Positions 7,527 to 16,047 of a stretch of DNA of 64,000 bases are shown here, one piece after another. Source of the stretch: DATBSK01 sp964501785 (lineage in GTDB: Bacteria; Actinomycetota; Acidimicrobiia; IMCC26256; PALSA-555). How positions within the stretch are numbered: the stretch's first letter is position 1; each line of letters begins with the position of its first letter. The stretch spans positions 71,735 to 135,734 of the forward strand of contig CAZCUD010000011.1 of NCBI GenBank assembly GCA_964501785.1, read 5' to 3'. A program made the position numbers and the translations under genes. The notes beneath the pieces were generated by a model. The model had not been told where the DNA came from, did not search any database, and saw only the letters and a program-made list of their open reading frames with translations.

Positions 7527-8891
7527 GTGAAACGACGTCTCGCGTTCGTCGGCGCTGCCGGCGGCCTGCTCGTCCTGATGGGGGCGACGCCTGCAGTCGC
7601 ACAAGGTGGTGCCGAGCTCGTCCAGGGCCAGCTCGACAACACCTTCGTGCTGCTGTCGGCGGTCCTCGTCATCTTCATGCAGGCAGGATTCGCGCTCGTC
7701 GAGGCCGGCTACACCCGGGCGAAGAACGTGTCCAACATCATGATGAAGAACCTGATGGACTTCATGGTCGGAGTCCTCGCGTTCTTCGTGGTGGGATACG
7801 CGATCGCCTTCGGTCCGGCATCGGATACGGGGATCGAACAGTTCATCGGGACCAAGGGCTTCTTCCTCGGTTCCGGGTTCGACTCGTACACGAGCGGGAG
7901 CCTGCTCGATCCGTTCGTGTTCTTCCTGTTCCAGCTGGCGTTCGCGGCCACCGCGGCCACGATCGTCTCCGGAGCCATGGCGGAGCGCACCAAGTTCAAG
8001 TCGTACTTCATCTACAGCATCGTGATCACGGCCGTGATCTACCCGGTCGTGGTGCACTGGTTCTGGGGTGGCGGCTGGCTGGCGCAGCTCGACACGCCGC
8101 CGATCGACTTCGCGGGCTCGACCATCGTGCACGCGACCGGTGGAGTGGCAGCCCTCATGGGTGCGATCGCACTCGGGCCTCGTCTCGGGAAGTACGGACC
8201 GGGCGGCAAGTCGATCACCATCCAGGGGCACTCGATCCCCTACGCGGTGCTCGGCACGTTCATCCTGCTCGTCGGCTGGTACGGCTTCAACGCCGGGTCG
8301 AACCTCGTCGCCGACGGCGCGGCGCTCGGGACCATCGCGGCGAACACCACGCTCGCGGCGGGTGCGGGTGCGGTCGTGGCGATGCTCATCGCCTGGTGGA
8401 CGACGCACGGCAAGGCCGACGTTGGCATGGCCGCCAACGGCGTGCTCGCCGGCCTCGTGGGCATCACCGCGGGCTGTGCGGCGGTCAGCACGACAGGAGC
8501 GCTGCTCATCGGCGCGATCTGCGGTGCGGTCGTCGTCGGCAGCGTGGCCCTGCTCGACAAGGCGAAGATCGACGACCCCGCCAGCGCGGTGTCGGTCCAC
8601 GGCTCGTGCGGCATCGTCGGCACGCTGCTGGTGGGCTTCTTCGCAGTGGGTGACGTCGGGCTCTTCTACGGCGGCAACGCCGACCAGCTGATCGCGCAGG
8701 TCATCCTGGTCGTCTCCGTCGTGGTGTGGGTCGCGATCACCGCCGGCATCCTCTTCTGGGTGCTGAAGGCGACCGTGGGCCTGCGAGTGAGCGAGGACGA
8801 GGAGCGCATGGGCCTCGACACGCTCGAGCACGGCTACCCGGGCTACGGCCCCGAGGTGTTCACGCACGTCGACGAGGTCACGACGAGCTGA
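7527..8891 (+). CDS. amt: Ammonium transporter, Amt/Mep/Rh family
   Basis: This 454-residue membrane protein has a cleavable leader-like N-terminus (residues 1-25) and about eleven hydrophobic helices. The twin pore histidines are visible in STIVHATGG and SVHGSCG, and the Amt signature region (GAMAERTKFKSYF, then the WxxGGWLA segment) is intact. It moves ammonium across the cytoplasmic membrane. The GTG start is chosen because GAAAGGAG lies 9 bases upstream and the leader begins there. No glnK/glnB follows, unlike most amt operons; the next genes are an SDR and a glutamine-synthetase-like ligase. Upstream is a structured RNA leader, and downstream a perfect 17-bp hairpin ends transcription. 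Confidence 0.97.
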   Translation: MKRRLAFVGAAGGLLVLMGATPAVAQGGAELVQGQLDNTFVLLSAVLVIFMQAGFALVEAGYTRAKNVSNIMMKNLMDFMVGVLAFFVVGYAIAFGPASDTGIEQFIGTKGFFLGSGFDSYTSGSLLDPFVFFLFQLAFAATAATIVSGAMAERTKFKSYFIYSIVITAVIYPVVVHWFWGGGWLAQLDTPPIDFAGSTIVHATGGVAALMGAIALGPRLGKYGPGGKSITIQGHSIPYAVLGTFILLVGWYGFNAGSNLVADGAALGTIAANTTLAAGAGAVVAMLIAWWTTHGKADVGMAANGVLAGLVGITAGCAAVSTTGALLIGAICGAVVVGSVALLDKAKIDDPASAVSVHGSCGIVGTLLVGFFAVGDVGLFYGGNADQLIAQVILVVSVVVWVAITAGILFWVLKATVGLRVSEDEERMGLDTLEHGYPGYGPEVFTHVDEVTTS

Positions 8892-8908
8892 TCACCGCCG
8901 AGTGAGGC

Positions 8909-8955
8909 TTGCGCCCGGCCGTCCCGCCCATCTGTCCCGGGACGGCCGGGCGCAA
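8909..8955 (+). terminator. Transcription terminator of amt
   Basis: TTGCGCCCGGCCGTCCC (8909-8925) pairs perfectly over 17 bases with 8939-8955 across a 13-base loop. It starts 17 bases after the amt stop codon. There is no following T-run, as is usual for high-GC actinobacteria. It separates amt from the next transcription unit. Confidence 0.85.
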
Positions 8956-9047
8956 CCGCGTCCGGACCCGCACCGACCGCACCTCGACCGCCGCGCTCGG
9001 ATCGACCACCCACGCGGCCGCGGCCTCGGGTGGGGCACCATACGGAG

Positions 9048-9827
9048 GTGCCGGGACGACTCGACGGGAAGGTCGCGCTCATCACGGGCGCGGGGAACGG
9101 CATGGGACGAGCCGCCGCGTCGCTGTTCGCCGCCGAGGGCGCACGGGTCGTCGTCGCCGACGCAGTGCGCGACGCCGGCGAGGAGACGGTGGCCACGGTC
9201 GGCAGCGCCGGCGGCGAGGCCGCGTTCGTCGAGGTCGACGTCTCCCACGAAGACGCAGTCGCGGCCATGGTCCGCTTCGCCGTCGACACGTTCGGGGGTC
9301 TGCACGTCCTCTACAACAACGCGGGCGTGTTCCCAGCGGACGACGGCGGCGTCACCGAGACGTCGGTGCGCACGTGGGACCGCGTCATGGACGTGAACCT
9401 CAAGGGCGTCTGGCTCGGCTGCAAGCACGGCGTCCCGGCCATGCTCGACTCGGGCGGTGGCTCGATCGTCAACGTCGCGTCGTTCGTGGCGCTCATGGGT
9501 GCGGCGACACCCCAGATCGCGTACACCGCGAGCAAGGGCGGCGTGCTGGCGATGACCCGGGAGGTCGCGGTGGAGCACGCTCGCAGCGGCATCCGGGCGA
9601 ACGCGCTGTGCCCGGGACCGATCGACACCCCGCTCCTCGCGGAGCTGATGAGCGACCCCGACTGGGCGCGTCGGCGCCTCGTGCACATCCCCATGGGACG
9701 ACCCGGCCGAGCCGAGGAGCTCGCCAAGGCGGCCCTGTTCCTGGCGTCCGACGACTCGTCGTACATGACCGGCTCGGCGCTCGTCGTCGACGGCGGCATC
9801 ACCGCCGCCTACGTCACACCCGAGTGA
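9048..9827 (+). CDS. SDR family NAD(P)-dependent oxidoreductase
   Basis: This classical short-chain dehydrogenase (259 residues) has TGAGNGMG for the dinucleotide, NNAG, a catalytic Ser in NVASF and YTASK with the catalytic Tyr and Lys, followed by CPGPIDTPL. The GTG at 9048 is preferred because a -10-like CACCAT (9036-9041) ends 7 bases before it, giving a leaderless start, and family homology begins there; GTG 9030 would add six residues. It lies 28 bases before the glutamine-synthetase-like gene and may act on a product of that pathway. The substrate cannot be read from sequence. Confidence 0.88.
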   Translation: MPGRLDGKVALITGAGNGMGRAAASLFAAEGARVVVADAVRDAGEETVATVGSAGGEAAFVEVDVSHEDAVAAMVRFAVDTFGGLHVLYNNAGVFPADDGGVTETSVRTWDRVMDVNLKGVWLGCKHGVPAMLDSGGGSIVNVASFVALMGAATPQIAYTASKGGVLAMTREVAVEHARSGIRANALCPGPIDTPLLAELMSDPDWARRRLVHIPMGRPGRAEELAKAALFLASDDSSYMTGSALVVDGGITAAYVTPE

Positions 9828-9855
9828 GCACGCGACTGCGCCCAGGGAGGCACCG

Positions 9856-11238
9856 ATGAGCGACGTGCGAGGGATGCTCGACGTGGAGGATCTGGAGCGT
9901 CGCGTCCGGGCCGACGAGGTTGACACCGTGCTCGTCGTCTTCCCCGACTACCAGGGGCGCTTGATCGGCAAGCGCGTCGCCGGGCACTACTTCTGCGACC
10001 ACGTGCGCAGCGACGGCATCGAGGCGTGCAGCTACCTCCTCGCCGTCGACGTCGACATGACGGTGCTGCCCGGCTTCGAGTTCGCGAGCTGGGACAAGGG
10101 CTACGGCGACTTCGTGTGCCGGCCCGACCTCTCCACGCTGCGGATGGTGCCCTGGCTCGAGAAGACCGCGCTCGTGATGTGCGACCTGCTCGACGAGCAC
10201 GACGGCGCTCCCGTCGCGGTGTCGCCGCGCCAGATCCTGCGCGACCAGCTCGCTCGCGCCGCGGCGCTCGGGTACTCGGTGAAGTGCGGGTCGGAGCTGG
10301 AGTTCTTCTTGTTCCGCGACTCGTACGAGGAGGCGCAGGCGAAGGGATACGCCGACCTGACGCCGCACGGGCCGTTCGTCGAGGACTACCACATCCTCCA
10401 GACGACCCGAGACGAGTACGTCGTCGGAGCGATCCGGCGCGGGATCGACGCCGCCGGCATCCCGGTCGAGTTCTCGAAGGGCGAGGCGGGCCGCGGACAG
10501 CACGAGATCAACCTCGAGTACAGCGACGCGTTGACGATGGCCGACCGGCACGCGATCTACAAGAACGCCGCCAAGGAGATCGCCGGCCAGCTCGGCCGGT
10601 CGATCACGTTCATGGCGAAGTACGACATGGACGAGTGCGGCTCGTCGTGCCACGTCCACTCCAGCGTGTGGACCGCGGACGGCACGACGCCCCTGATGCA
10701 CGATCCGGACGGGGCCGACGAGATGTCCGACGTCTTTCGCGGCTGGCTCGGCGGGCTGATCGCGCACTCGGGCGAGCTCGCGTACTGCTTCGCGCCGACG
10801 GTGAACTCCTACAAGCGGTACCAGCTCGAGAGCTGGGCGCCGACCGCGCTCGCCTGGGGACGCGACAACCGCACGTGCGGGTTCCGCGTGGTCGGGCGTG
10901 CGGGTCCGTCGTACCGGGTGGAGTCACGCGTCCCCGGTGCCGACTGCAACCCCTACCTCGCGTTCGCCGCGACGATCGCGGCCGGGCTCGCCGGCATCCG
11001 CGCCGGCATCGATCCCGGCCCGGCCTTCGAGGGCAACGCGTACGAGGCGGGCGACGTGGCACGCGTGCCGCACTCGATCGTCGACGCGATCGAGGCGCTC
11101 GAGACCAGCGCGGTCGCGAAGGACGCGTTCGGCGAGCAGGTGCACGCACACCTGCTCAACATGGCGCGCCAGGAGTGGCTCGCCTTCGGCAGCGTCGTGA
11201 CCGACTGGGAGCGTCGGCGATGCTTCGAGCAGCTCTGA
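9856..11238 (+). CDS. Glutamine synthetase-like gamma-glutamyl ligase (PuuA/GlnT type)
   Basis: This 460-residue glutamine-synthetase-fold ligase shows the metal-binding KCGSELEFFLF and EINLEY segments, the SCHVHSS ATP/glutamate-binding motif, NRTCGFRV and SRVPGADCNPYLAF. The pattern is that of gamma-glutamyl-polyamine or -amine ligases rather than housekeeping GlnA: there is no GlnA adenylylation-tyrosine motif and the N-terminus is divergent. The next gene is a gamma-glutamyl amide hydrolase, so together they can glutamylate and later de-glutamylate an amine, as in the Puu putrescine route. A good AGGGAGG ribosome site precedes the ATG. The amine substrate is inferred; the puuB and puuC oxidation steps are not obvious here. 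Confidence 0.88.
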   Translation: MSDVRGMLDVEDLERRVRADEVDTVLVVFPDYQGRLIGKRVAGHYFCDHVRSDGIEACSYLLAVDVDMTVLPGFEFASWDKGYGDFVCRPDLSTLRMVPWLEKTALVMCDLLDEHDGAPVAVSPRQILRDQLARAAALGYSVKCGSELEFFLFRDSYEEAQAKGYADLTPHGPFVEDYHILQTTRDEYVVGAIRRGIDAAGIPVEFSKGEAGRGQHEINLEYSDALTMADRHAIYKNAAKEIAGQLGRSITFMAKYDMDECGSSCHVHSSVWTADGTTPLMHDPDGADEMSDVFRGWLGGLIAHSGELAYCFAPTVNSYKRYQLESWAPTALAWGRDNRTCGFRVVGRAGPSYRVESRVPGADCNPYLAFAATIAAGLAGIRAGIDPGPAFEGNAYEAGDVARVPHSIVDAIEALETSAVAKDAFGEQVHAHLLNMARQEWLAFGSVVTDWERRRCFEQL

Positions 11239-11251
11239 GGTCGACGGCTCC

Positions 11252-12016
11252 GTGTCGCGTCCGCTGATCGTCGTCCCCTCGTATCCCCGCGTCCCCGAGG
11301 AGAAGATCAAGGGCTGGAACGCCGACAACGTCGGGGTGCCGGCGCCGTACGTGGAAGCACTCCGCCGGGCCGGCGGCCTCGAGGCCATCGTCGTCACCGA
11401 GCCACTGGACGCGGATGAGCTCGAGGACTCGCTCGACCGCTTCGACGGGATGCTGCTGCTCGGCGGAGGCGACCTCGACCCGGCGACCTACGGCGCGAAG
11501 CGCACGACCGACGCGATCTACGGCGTGCGCGAGTCGCGCGACACGAGCGAGCTCGCGCTCGTGCGCGCCGCCATCGAGCGCGGCATGCCGGTGCTCGGCA
11601 TCTGTCGCGGCCACCAGGTGCTCAACGTGGCGCTCGGCGGCACGCTGGAGCAGCACATCCCCGATCGCCTCGGCACGGGCGAGCACGGCACGCCCGGCGT
11701 CGCGGGCGGCGGGTACCGCCACGACGTGACCGTCGAGCCCGGCACCCGGCTCGCGGCCGCGATGGGCGCGGAGCGCGCCCGGTGCTCGTGCCACCACCAC
11801 CAGGCCGTCGACGTGCCCGGCCGCGGGCTCGTGGTGACCGCCCGCGCGGACGACGGCATCGTCGAGGCCACCGAGCTCGTGGGCCCCGACGCACCCTGGG
11901 TGGTCAGCGTCCAGTGGCACCCCGAGGACACCGCCGCCACCGACCCCGCCCAGCAGTCCCTCTTCGACGAGCTCGTCCGGAAGGCTGATCGATTCGGCGT
12001 CAGCAGACCCGGCTGA
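11252..12016 (+). CDS. Gamma-glutamyl-gamma-aminobutyrate hydrolase family (peptidase C26)
   Basis: This class-I glutamine-amidotransferase-fold hydrolase (254 residues) has nucleophile Cys118 in GICRGHQ and the catalytic pair His223/Glu225 in QWHPED. The family releases glutamate from gamma-glutamyl amides such as gamma-glutamyl-GABA (PuuD). It begins 13 bases after the PuuA-like ligase and is very probably cotranscribed, so the pair fits polyamine or amine nitrogen use downstream of amt. The last codons run into the left arm of a 15-bp inverted repeat that probably terminates transcription. Confidence 0.9.
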   Translation: MSRPLIVVPSYPRVPEEKIKGWNADNVGVPAPYVEALRRAGGLEAIVVTEPLDADELEDSLDRFDGMLLLGGGDLDPATYGAKRTTDAIYGVRESRDTSELALVRAAIERGMPVLGICRGHQVLNVALGGTLEQHIPDRLGTGEHGTPGVAGGGYRHDVTVEPGTRLAAAMGAERARCSCHHHQAVDVPGRGLVVTARADDGIVEATELVGPDAPWVVSVQWHPEDTAATDPAQQSLFDELVRKADRFGVSRPG

Positions 12017-12035
12017 GACCGGTCTGCTGACGCCG
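11995..12035. repeat. GGCGTCAGCAG palindrome, copy 1 (probable bidirectional terminator)
   Basis: CGGCGTCAGCAGACC (11995-12009) and its perfect complement (12021-12035) flank an 11-base loop. The left arm encodes the last residues of the hydrolase. It lies between two convergent genes, so it may stop transcription both ways. Copies at 23684-23723 and, diverged, 53310-53350 share the core and the flanking TTCGGC/GCCRGAA bases. Confidence 0.8.
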
Positions 12036-12058
12036 GAACGCCGGGGCCACGCGGAGGT

Positions 12059-13612
12059 TCAGGTCCGCGCGTAGGTCTCGCGGAGCTGGTGCTTGAGGAC
12101 CTTGCCCGAGGCGTTGCGCGGGAGCGCGTCGACGACCTCGAGCTGCTCGGGGACCTTCTGCTTGGCGAGCCCCTCGGCGGTGAGGTACTCGAAGAGCTCG
12201 GGCAACGTCGGTGGGCTCGACGGATCGGTCGGCACGACGACGGCGCAGGCCCGCTCCCCCGTCTTCGGGTCGGGCAGCCCGATGACCGCCGCGTCACCGA
12301 TCTTCGGGTGCGTGAACAGGAGGTCCTCGACCTCCTTCGCGGAGATGTTCTCGCCGTGGCGGATGATGATGTCCTTCACCCGTCCGGTGATCAGCACGTG
12401 GCCGGTCTCGTCGAGCCGGCCGATGTCACCGGTGCGGAACCACCCGTCCTCGTCGAACGCGTCGGCGTTCAGCGACTCGTCGAGGTACCCCCGGCAGACC
12501 TGCGGGCCCTTGGCGCGGATCTCGCCTTCCTCGCCGTCGGCCGCGACCACGCCGTCGAGCCTCACGAAGCGGAGGGTCACGCCGGGCGTCGGGGTTCCCT
12601 CGGTGTCGGCGAGCTGGGCGTCGGTGTCGCGCACGCTGTTCATCGTGAGGATCGGCGCCTCGGTGAGGCCGTAGCCCGACACGATGCCGACGCCCCCGAG
12701 CTCCTCGCGCACCTCGTAGTGGAGCTGCGGCGGCTTCGGCGCGCCCCCGCCCGGGTAGGCGCGCACGTTCGGGAACAGCGGCGTGTCGGGCTGCTCGCGC
12801 TGTGCGGCGAGGTACGCCATGTGGAAGGGCGTGCCCGCGCCGGCGAGGGTCAGGTCCTCGCGCTGCAGGATCGGGATGGTCGTCGCGGGCACGAACGCCT
12901 CGACGAACACGCACACGCACCCGGTCATGAGCATCGTGTAGAGCCAGCCGATGCCGCCGATGTGCGTGAACGGGAAGACCATCGCGGCGCGGTCGGCGCC
13001 GGTGATCTCGAGCGCCTCGATCATCCCCGTCGCCGACGCCTTCACGGTGAGATCGGTGTGGCGCGCGCCCTTGGGGTCGGCGGTCGTGCCCGACGTGTAG
13101 AAGACCCACCGGACCGGGGCGTCGTCGGGGGTCACCGGGGCCGGCGGTGGCGGCAACGTCGACGGGTCGCCCTCGGGCAGCGTCCGGTCGACGATGAGCA
13201 CCTCCAGGCCCGGCTGCTCGGCGGCGATCTCACGCGCCTCGTCGCCGAAGGCGCGACCCTTCCACTCGGAGGGGACGATCAGCAGCGCGGCCCGGGTCTG
13301 CTGGGTGATGAAGCGCATCTCGCGCGTGCCGAGGATCGGCAGCATCGGGTTCTGCACCGCGCCCAGCCGCGCCAGAGCGGCCACGAGCACCGCCGACTCG
13401 AGCCAGGTCGGCAGCATCCACGACACGTTGACGTCGGCGCCCACGCCGTGGGCCTGGAGGCCTGCGGCGGCCCGCTCCGCAGCGTCCCGGAACTCCCGCC
13501 CGGTCAGCGTGCGACCGTCCTCGTCGACCGCGATCACCACGTCGGGCGCGTCCGTGGCCCGTGCCTCCACGAGCTCCCACAGCCCGCGGTGGTCCTGCGT
13601 CGGCTCAGCCAC
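12059..13612 (-). CDS. Acyl-CoA synthetase, AMP-forming (class I adenylate-forming)
   Basis: This 517-residue AMP-binding enzyme has the P-loop-like motif FYTSGTTADPKG, the GYGLTEAP motif, the TGD motif (WFRTGDIG) and the C-terminal hinge/Lys region (GRVKDIIIRHGENIS, then NASGKVLKH). It activates a carboxylic acid to acyl-CoA through an acyl-adenylate. The GTG start lies inside the 3' end of the upstream SDR gene (8-base overlap), so both are translated from one minus-strand message. It resembles cyclohexanecarboxylate- or long-chain-type CoA ligases of actinobacterial catabolic clusters. The precise substrate is unknown. Confidence 0.93.
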   Translation of the reverse strand: MAEPTQDHRGLWELVEARATDAPDVVIAVDEDGRTLTGREFRDAAERAAAGLQAHGVGADVNVSWMLPTWLESAVLVAALARLGAVQNPMLPILGTREMRFITQQTRAALLIVPSEWKGRAFGDEAREIAAEQPGLEVLIVDRTLPEGDPSTLPPPPAPVTPDDAPVRWVFYTSGTTADPKGARHTDLTVKASATGMIEALEITGADRAAMVFPFTHIGGIGWLYTMLMTGCVCVFVEAFVPATTIPILQREDLTLAGAGTPFHMAYLAAQREQPDTPLFPNVRAYPGGGAPKPPQLHYEVREELGGVGIVSGYGLTEAPILTMNSVRDTDAQLADTEGTPTPGVTLRFVRLDGVVAADGEEGEIRAKGPQVCRGYLDESLNADAFDEDGWFRTGDIGRLDETGHVLITGRVKDIIIRHGENISAKEVEDLLFTHPKIGDAAVIGLPDPKTGERACAVVVPTDPSSPPTLPELFEYLTAEGLAKQKVPEQLEVVDALPRNASGKVLKHQLRETYART

Positions 13613-14357
13613 AGGTGATCCCGCCGTCCATGCTCACGATCTGACCCACCATGTAACGACCTTCGTCGGACGCGACGAACGCGATCAGCGCGGCGATCTC
13701 CTCGGGCTCGGCGTAGCCGATCGGCGACGTGATGTTGGCGAACTCGTTCACGTCGGCTCCCTCGGGGAACCCCCACGTGTTGATCATCGGCGTGTTCATG
13801 CCGCCCGGTGCGACCGCGTTCACCCGCACTCCCTGCTTGCGGTACTCGTACGCCAGCGCGCGGGTCAGGTTGACGACCCCGCCCTTCGAGGCGCAGTACG
13901 CCGCCGAGTACGACTGGCCCATCAGCCCCGCGTTGGACGCGACGTTCACGATCGCGCCACCTCCGTCGAGCATGTAGGGCAGCACGGCACGACACAGGAA
14001 GAAGGTGCCGTCGAGGTTGACCGCCAGGATCTTGCGCCAGCTCTCGGGCGTCTCCTCCTCGGAGCGCACGAACTTGCCGATGCCCGCGCAGTTGACCAGC
14101 ACCGCGGGGCGGCCCAGGTCGTTCTCGACCTGGGCGACCGTCGACTCGACCGACGCGAAGTCGCTCACGTCGCACGCGTAGGCGCGCGCGGTGCGCCCGC
14201 CCTCCTCGATCAGCTTCGCCGTCTCGGCCGCGGCGGCGTCGTCGAGATCGAGCACCGCGACGAGGGCCTCCTCGTCGGCCAGGCGGCGCGCGGTGGCGCG
14301 TCCCAACCCCGACCCGGCACCGGTCACCAGCGACACCCGATCCGTGAAGCGCGCCAT
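13605..14357 (-). CDS. SDR family oxidoreductase (FabG-like)
   Basis: This 250-residue SDR has TGAGSGLG, NCAG in place of NNAG, Ser in NVASNAG, and YCASK for the catalytic Tyr/Lys. It probably reduces or oxidises a 3-hydroxy/3-ketoacyl-CoA or a ring alcohol. ATG 14357 is chosen because GAGAGGGG lies about 6 bases upstream and homology starts at MARFTDRV; upstream in-frame codons have no such site. The stop overlaps the acyl-CoA synthetase start. A TAGATT -10 element (14404 to 14399) lies upstream, back to back with the promoter of the next plus-strand ligase. Confidence 0.92.
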   Translation of the reverse strand: MARFTDRVSLVTGAGSGLGRATARRLADEEALVAVLDLDDAAAAETAKLIEEGGRTARAYACDVSDFASVESTVAQVENDLGRPAVLVNCAGIGKFVRSEEETPESWRKILAVNLDGTFFLCRAVLPYMLDGGGAIVNVASNAGLMGQSYSAAYCASKGGVVNLTRALAYEYRKQGVRVNAVAPGGMNTPMINTWGFPEGADVNEFANITSPIGYAEPEEIAALIAFVASDEGRYMVGQIVSMDGGITCG

Positions 14358-14398
14358 GCGGATCCCCCTCTCGTGCACGGAAGCTGTGGGCCCGGCCG

Positions 14399-14423
14399 AA
14401 TCTAACAACCCGTCAGGTACAGT
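14399..14423. promoter_or_regulatory. Divergent promoter pair between SDR and CoA-ligase operons
   Basis: On the minus strand TAGATT (14404 to 14399) would start the SDR message near 14392, giving a 35-base leader with a ribosome site. On the plus strand TACAGT (14418-14423) would start near 14430, immediately before the GTG at 14432, a leaderless start. The two -10 elements are only 13 bases apart, so one regulator could control both operons. Confidence 0.5.
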
Positions 14424-14431
14424 CGCCCGCC

Positions 14432-15967
14432 GTGACCAAGACCCGTCTCGTCGCCGATCTCGTGCGCGACGCGGCGGCCGAGCATCCCGAACGCGACGCG
14501 TACGTCCACCGGGACAAGCGCTCGACCTACGCCTGGCTCGACCGGGCGGCCGACGGCTTCGCGGCGACGCTCCTCGACCTCGGCGTCGAGCGCGGCGACG
14601 TCATGGTGCTGCTGCTCCCCTCCTCCACCAAGTTCGCGGTCTGCTACCTGGGCGCCCTGCGCGTCGGCGCGATCACGTCGGCGATCAACCTTCGTCTCGG
14701 CCCCCGCGAGCAGGCGTCGATCATCGCCCGCACCGACCCGAAGGTGACGGTGCTCGGTGACGGCGCGGCCGTGCCGGACGGCGTCGACCCCGGCCACCTG
14801 CTGCCGGTGACCGCGCTCAAGGAGGCCTTCGGTGCCGACGCTCCCGCGCCGAGCCGGCTCCCGCGCCTCGACCCGACCGACGCCACGTGCATCGTGTGGA
14901 CGAGCGGCACCACGGGCGCACCCAAGGGCGCGGTGTACGACCACGAGCGCCAGGCCGCCATCTCGCGGAACGTCGGCGAGCTCACCCGACCCGGCGACCG
15001 GCGCCTGGTCGTCCTGCCGTTCCCCCACGTCGGCTACATGACGCGCATGTGGGACGAGCTCGCCAACGCCACGACGATCGTCCTCGCCGGCGAGCCGTGG
15101 TCGGCGGAGGAGACGCTGCGGATCATCCGCGACGAGCGGATCACGATGGCGACCGGCGTCCCGACCCAGTGGCAGCTCGTCCTCGACCATCCCGACGTGG
15201 CGCGGACCGACTTCTCGACCCTGCGCGTCGCCGGCATCGGAGCGGCGGCGATCCCGCCCGAGCTGGTGCGCCGGATGCGTGAGCAGCTCGGCTGCCCGGT
15301 CATCACCCGGTACACGTGCACGGAGGCGGGCGTGACCACCAGCACCCTGGCGACCGACACCGAGGAGGTGATCGCGACCACCGTGGGGCGTCCGACCGAC
15401 GACGTCGAGCTGCGCATCGTCGATCCCGCGACCGGCACCGACGTCGCATCCCCTTCGCCCGGCGACGACGCCGACGGTGCGGTCGGCGAGATCCTGTCGC
15501 GCTCTCCGGCGATGATGCTCGGCTACTGGCGCGACCCCGAGCTCACCGCGACCGTCGTCGACGCCGACGGATGGCTGCACACGGGCGACCTCGGCTACGT
15601 CGGCGGCGACGGCAACCTCCGCATCGTCGGCCGCCTCAAGGAGATGTACATCCGTGGTGGGTACAACGTGTACCCGGCCGAGGTGGAGGCCACGCTCACC
15701 GACCACCCCGCGATCCTGCGCGTGGGCGTCGTCGGGGCGCCCGACGAGGTCCTCGGCGAGATCGGCGTCGCCTTCGTCGTACCCGCGCCCGACGCCGATC
15801 CTGCCGACCTCACCCTCGACGCGGTACGACGGTGGAGCCGCGAGCGCATCGCCGACTACAAGGCGCCCGACCGGGTCGTCGTCGTCGACGAGCTGCCCGT
15901 GACGCCGATGATGAAGATCGACAAGGCTGCGCTGGCCGAGCCGGCGGCCGCGGCGGCCCGCACCTGA
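14432..15967 (+). CDS. Acyl-CoA synthetase, AMP-forming
   Basis: This 511-residue adenylate-forming ligase has the P-loop VWTSGTTGAPKG, RYTCTEAG (variant of the YGxTE motif), the TGD motif (WLHTGDLG), the hinge GRLKEMYIRGG, YNVYPAEVE, and a C-terminal catalytic Lys in TPMMKIDK. It forms acyl-CoA from a free acid. The GTG follows a TACAGT -10 element by about 8 bases, suggesting a leaderless message. It heads a plus-strand run containing dimeric-barrel proteins, DUF202 proteins and F420-type oxidoreductases, so it may activate the acid handled by those genes. The substrate is unknown. Confidence 0.93.
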   Translation: MTKTRLVADLVRDAAAEHPERDAYVHRDKRSTYAWLDRAADGFAATLLDLGVERGDVMVLLLPSSTKFAVCYLGALRVGAITSAINLRLGPREQASIIARTDPKVTVLGDGAAVPDGVDPGHLLPVTALKEAFGADAPAPSRLPRLDPTDATCIVWTSGTTGAPKGAVYDHERQAAISRNVGELTRPGDRRLVVLPFPHVGYMTRMWDELANATTIVLAGEPWSAEETLRIIRDERITMATGVPTQWQLVLDHPDVARTDFSTLRVAGIGAAAIPPELVRRMREQLGCPVITRYTCTEAGVTTSTLATDTEEVIATTVGRPTDDVELRIVDPATGTDVASPSPGDDADGAVGEILSRSPAMMLGYWRDPELTATVVDADGWLHTGDLGYVGGDGNLRIVGRLKEMYIRGGYNVYPAEVEATLTDHPAILRVGVVGAPDEVLGEIGVAFVVPAPDADPADLTLDAVRRWSRERIADYKAPDRVVVVDELPVTPMMKIDKAALAEPAAAAART

Positions 15968-16047
15968 GGCCGCCGACCCGACCGACAACCATTCGACCGA
16001 CCGACCGACCGCCCGCCCGACTACAGGAAGAAGAGGAGCACCCCGTC

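Noticed and set aside
7257..8867. Long open frame antisense to amt, and similar antisense frames opposite many genes
   Set aside because: These follow from high third-position GC. Their products are Arg/His/Gly-rich with no domain, and the opposite strand encodes recognised proteins.
14405..14420. TetR-type palindrome in the divergent SDR/CoA-ligase promoter
   Set aside because: TAACAACCCGTCAGGTA is only weakly symmetrical and does not fit the KstR or KstR2 consensus.
15970..16021. CGAC-rich tetranucleotide run before the EthD-like gene
   Set aside because: It looks like simple sequence drift in a short gap. There is no symmetry or promoter, and a normal ribosome site follows.
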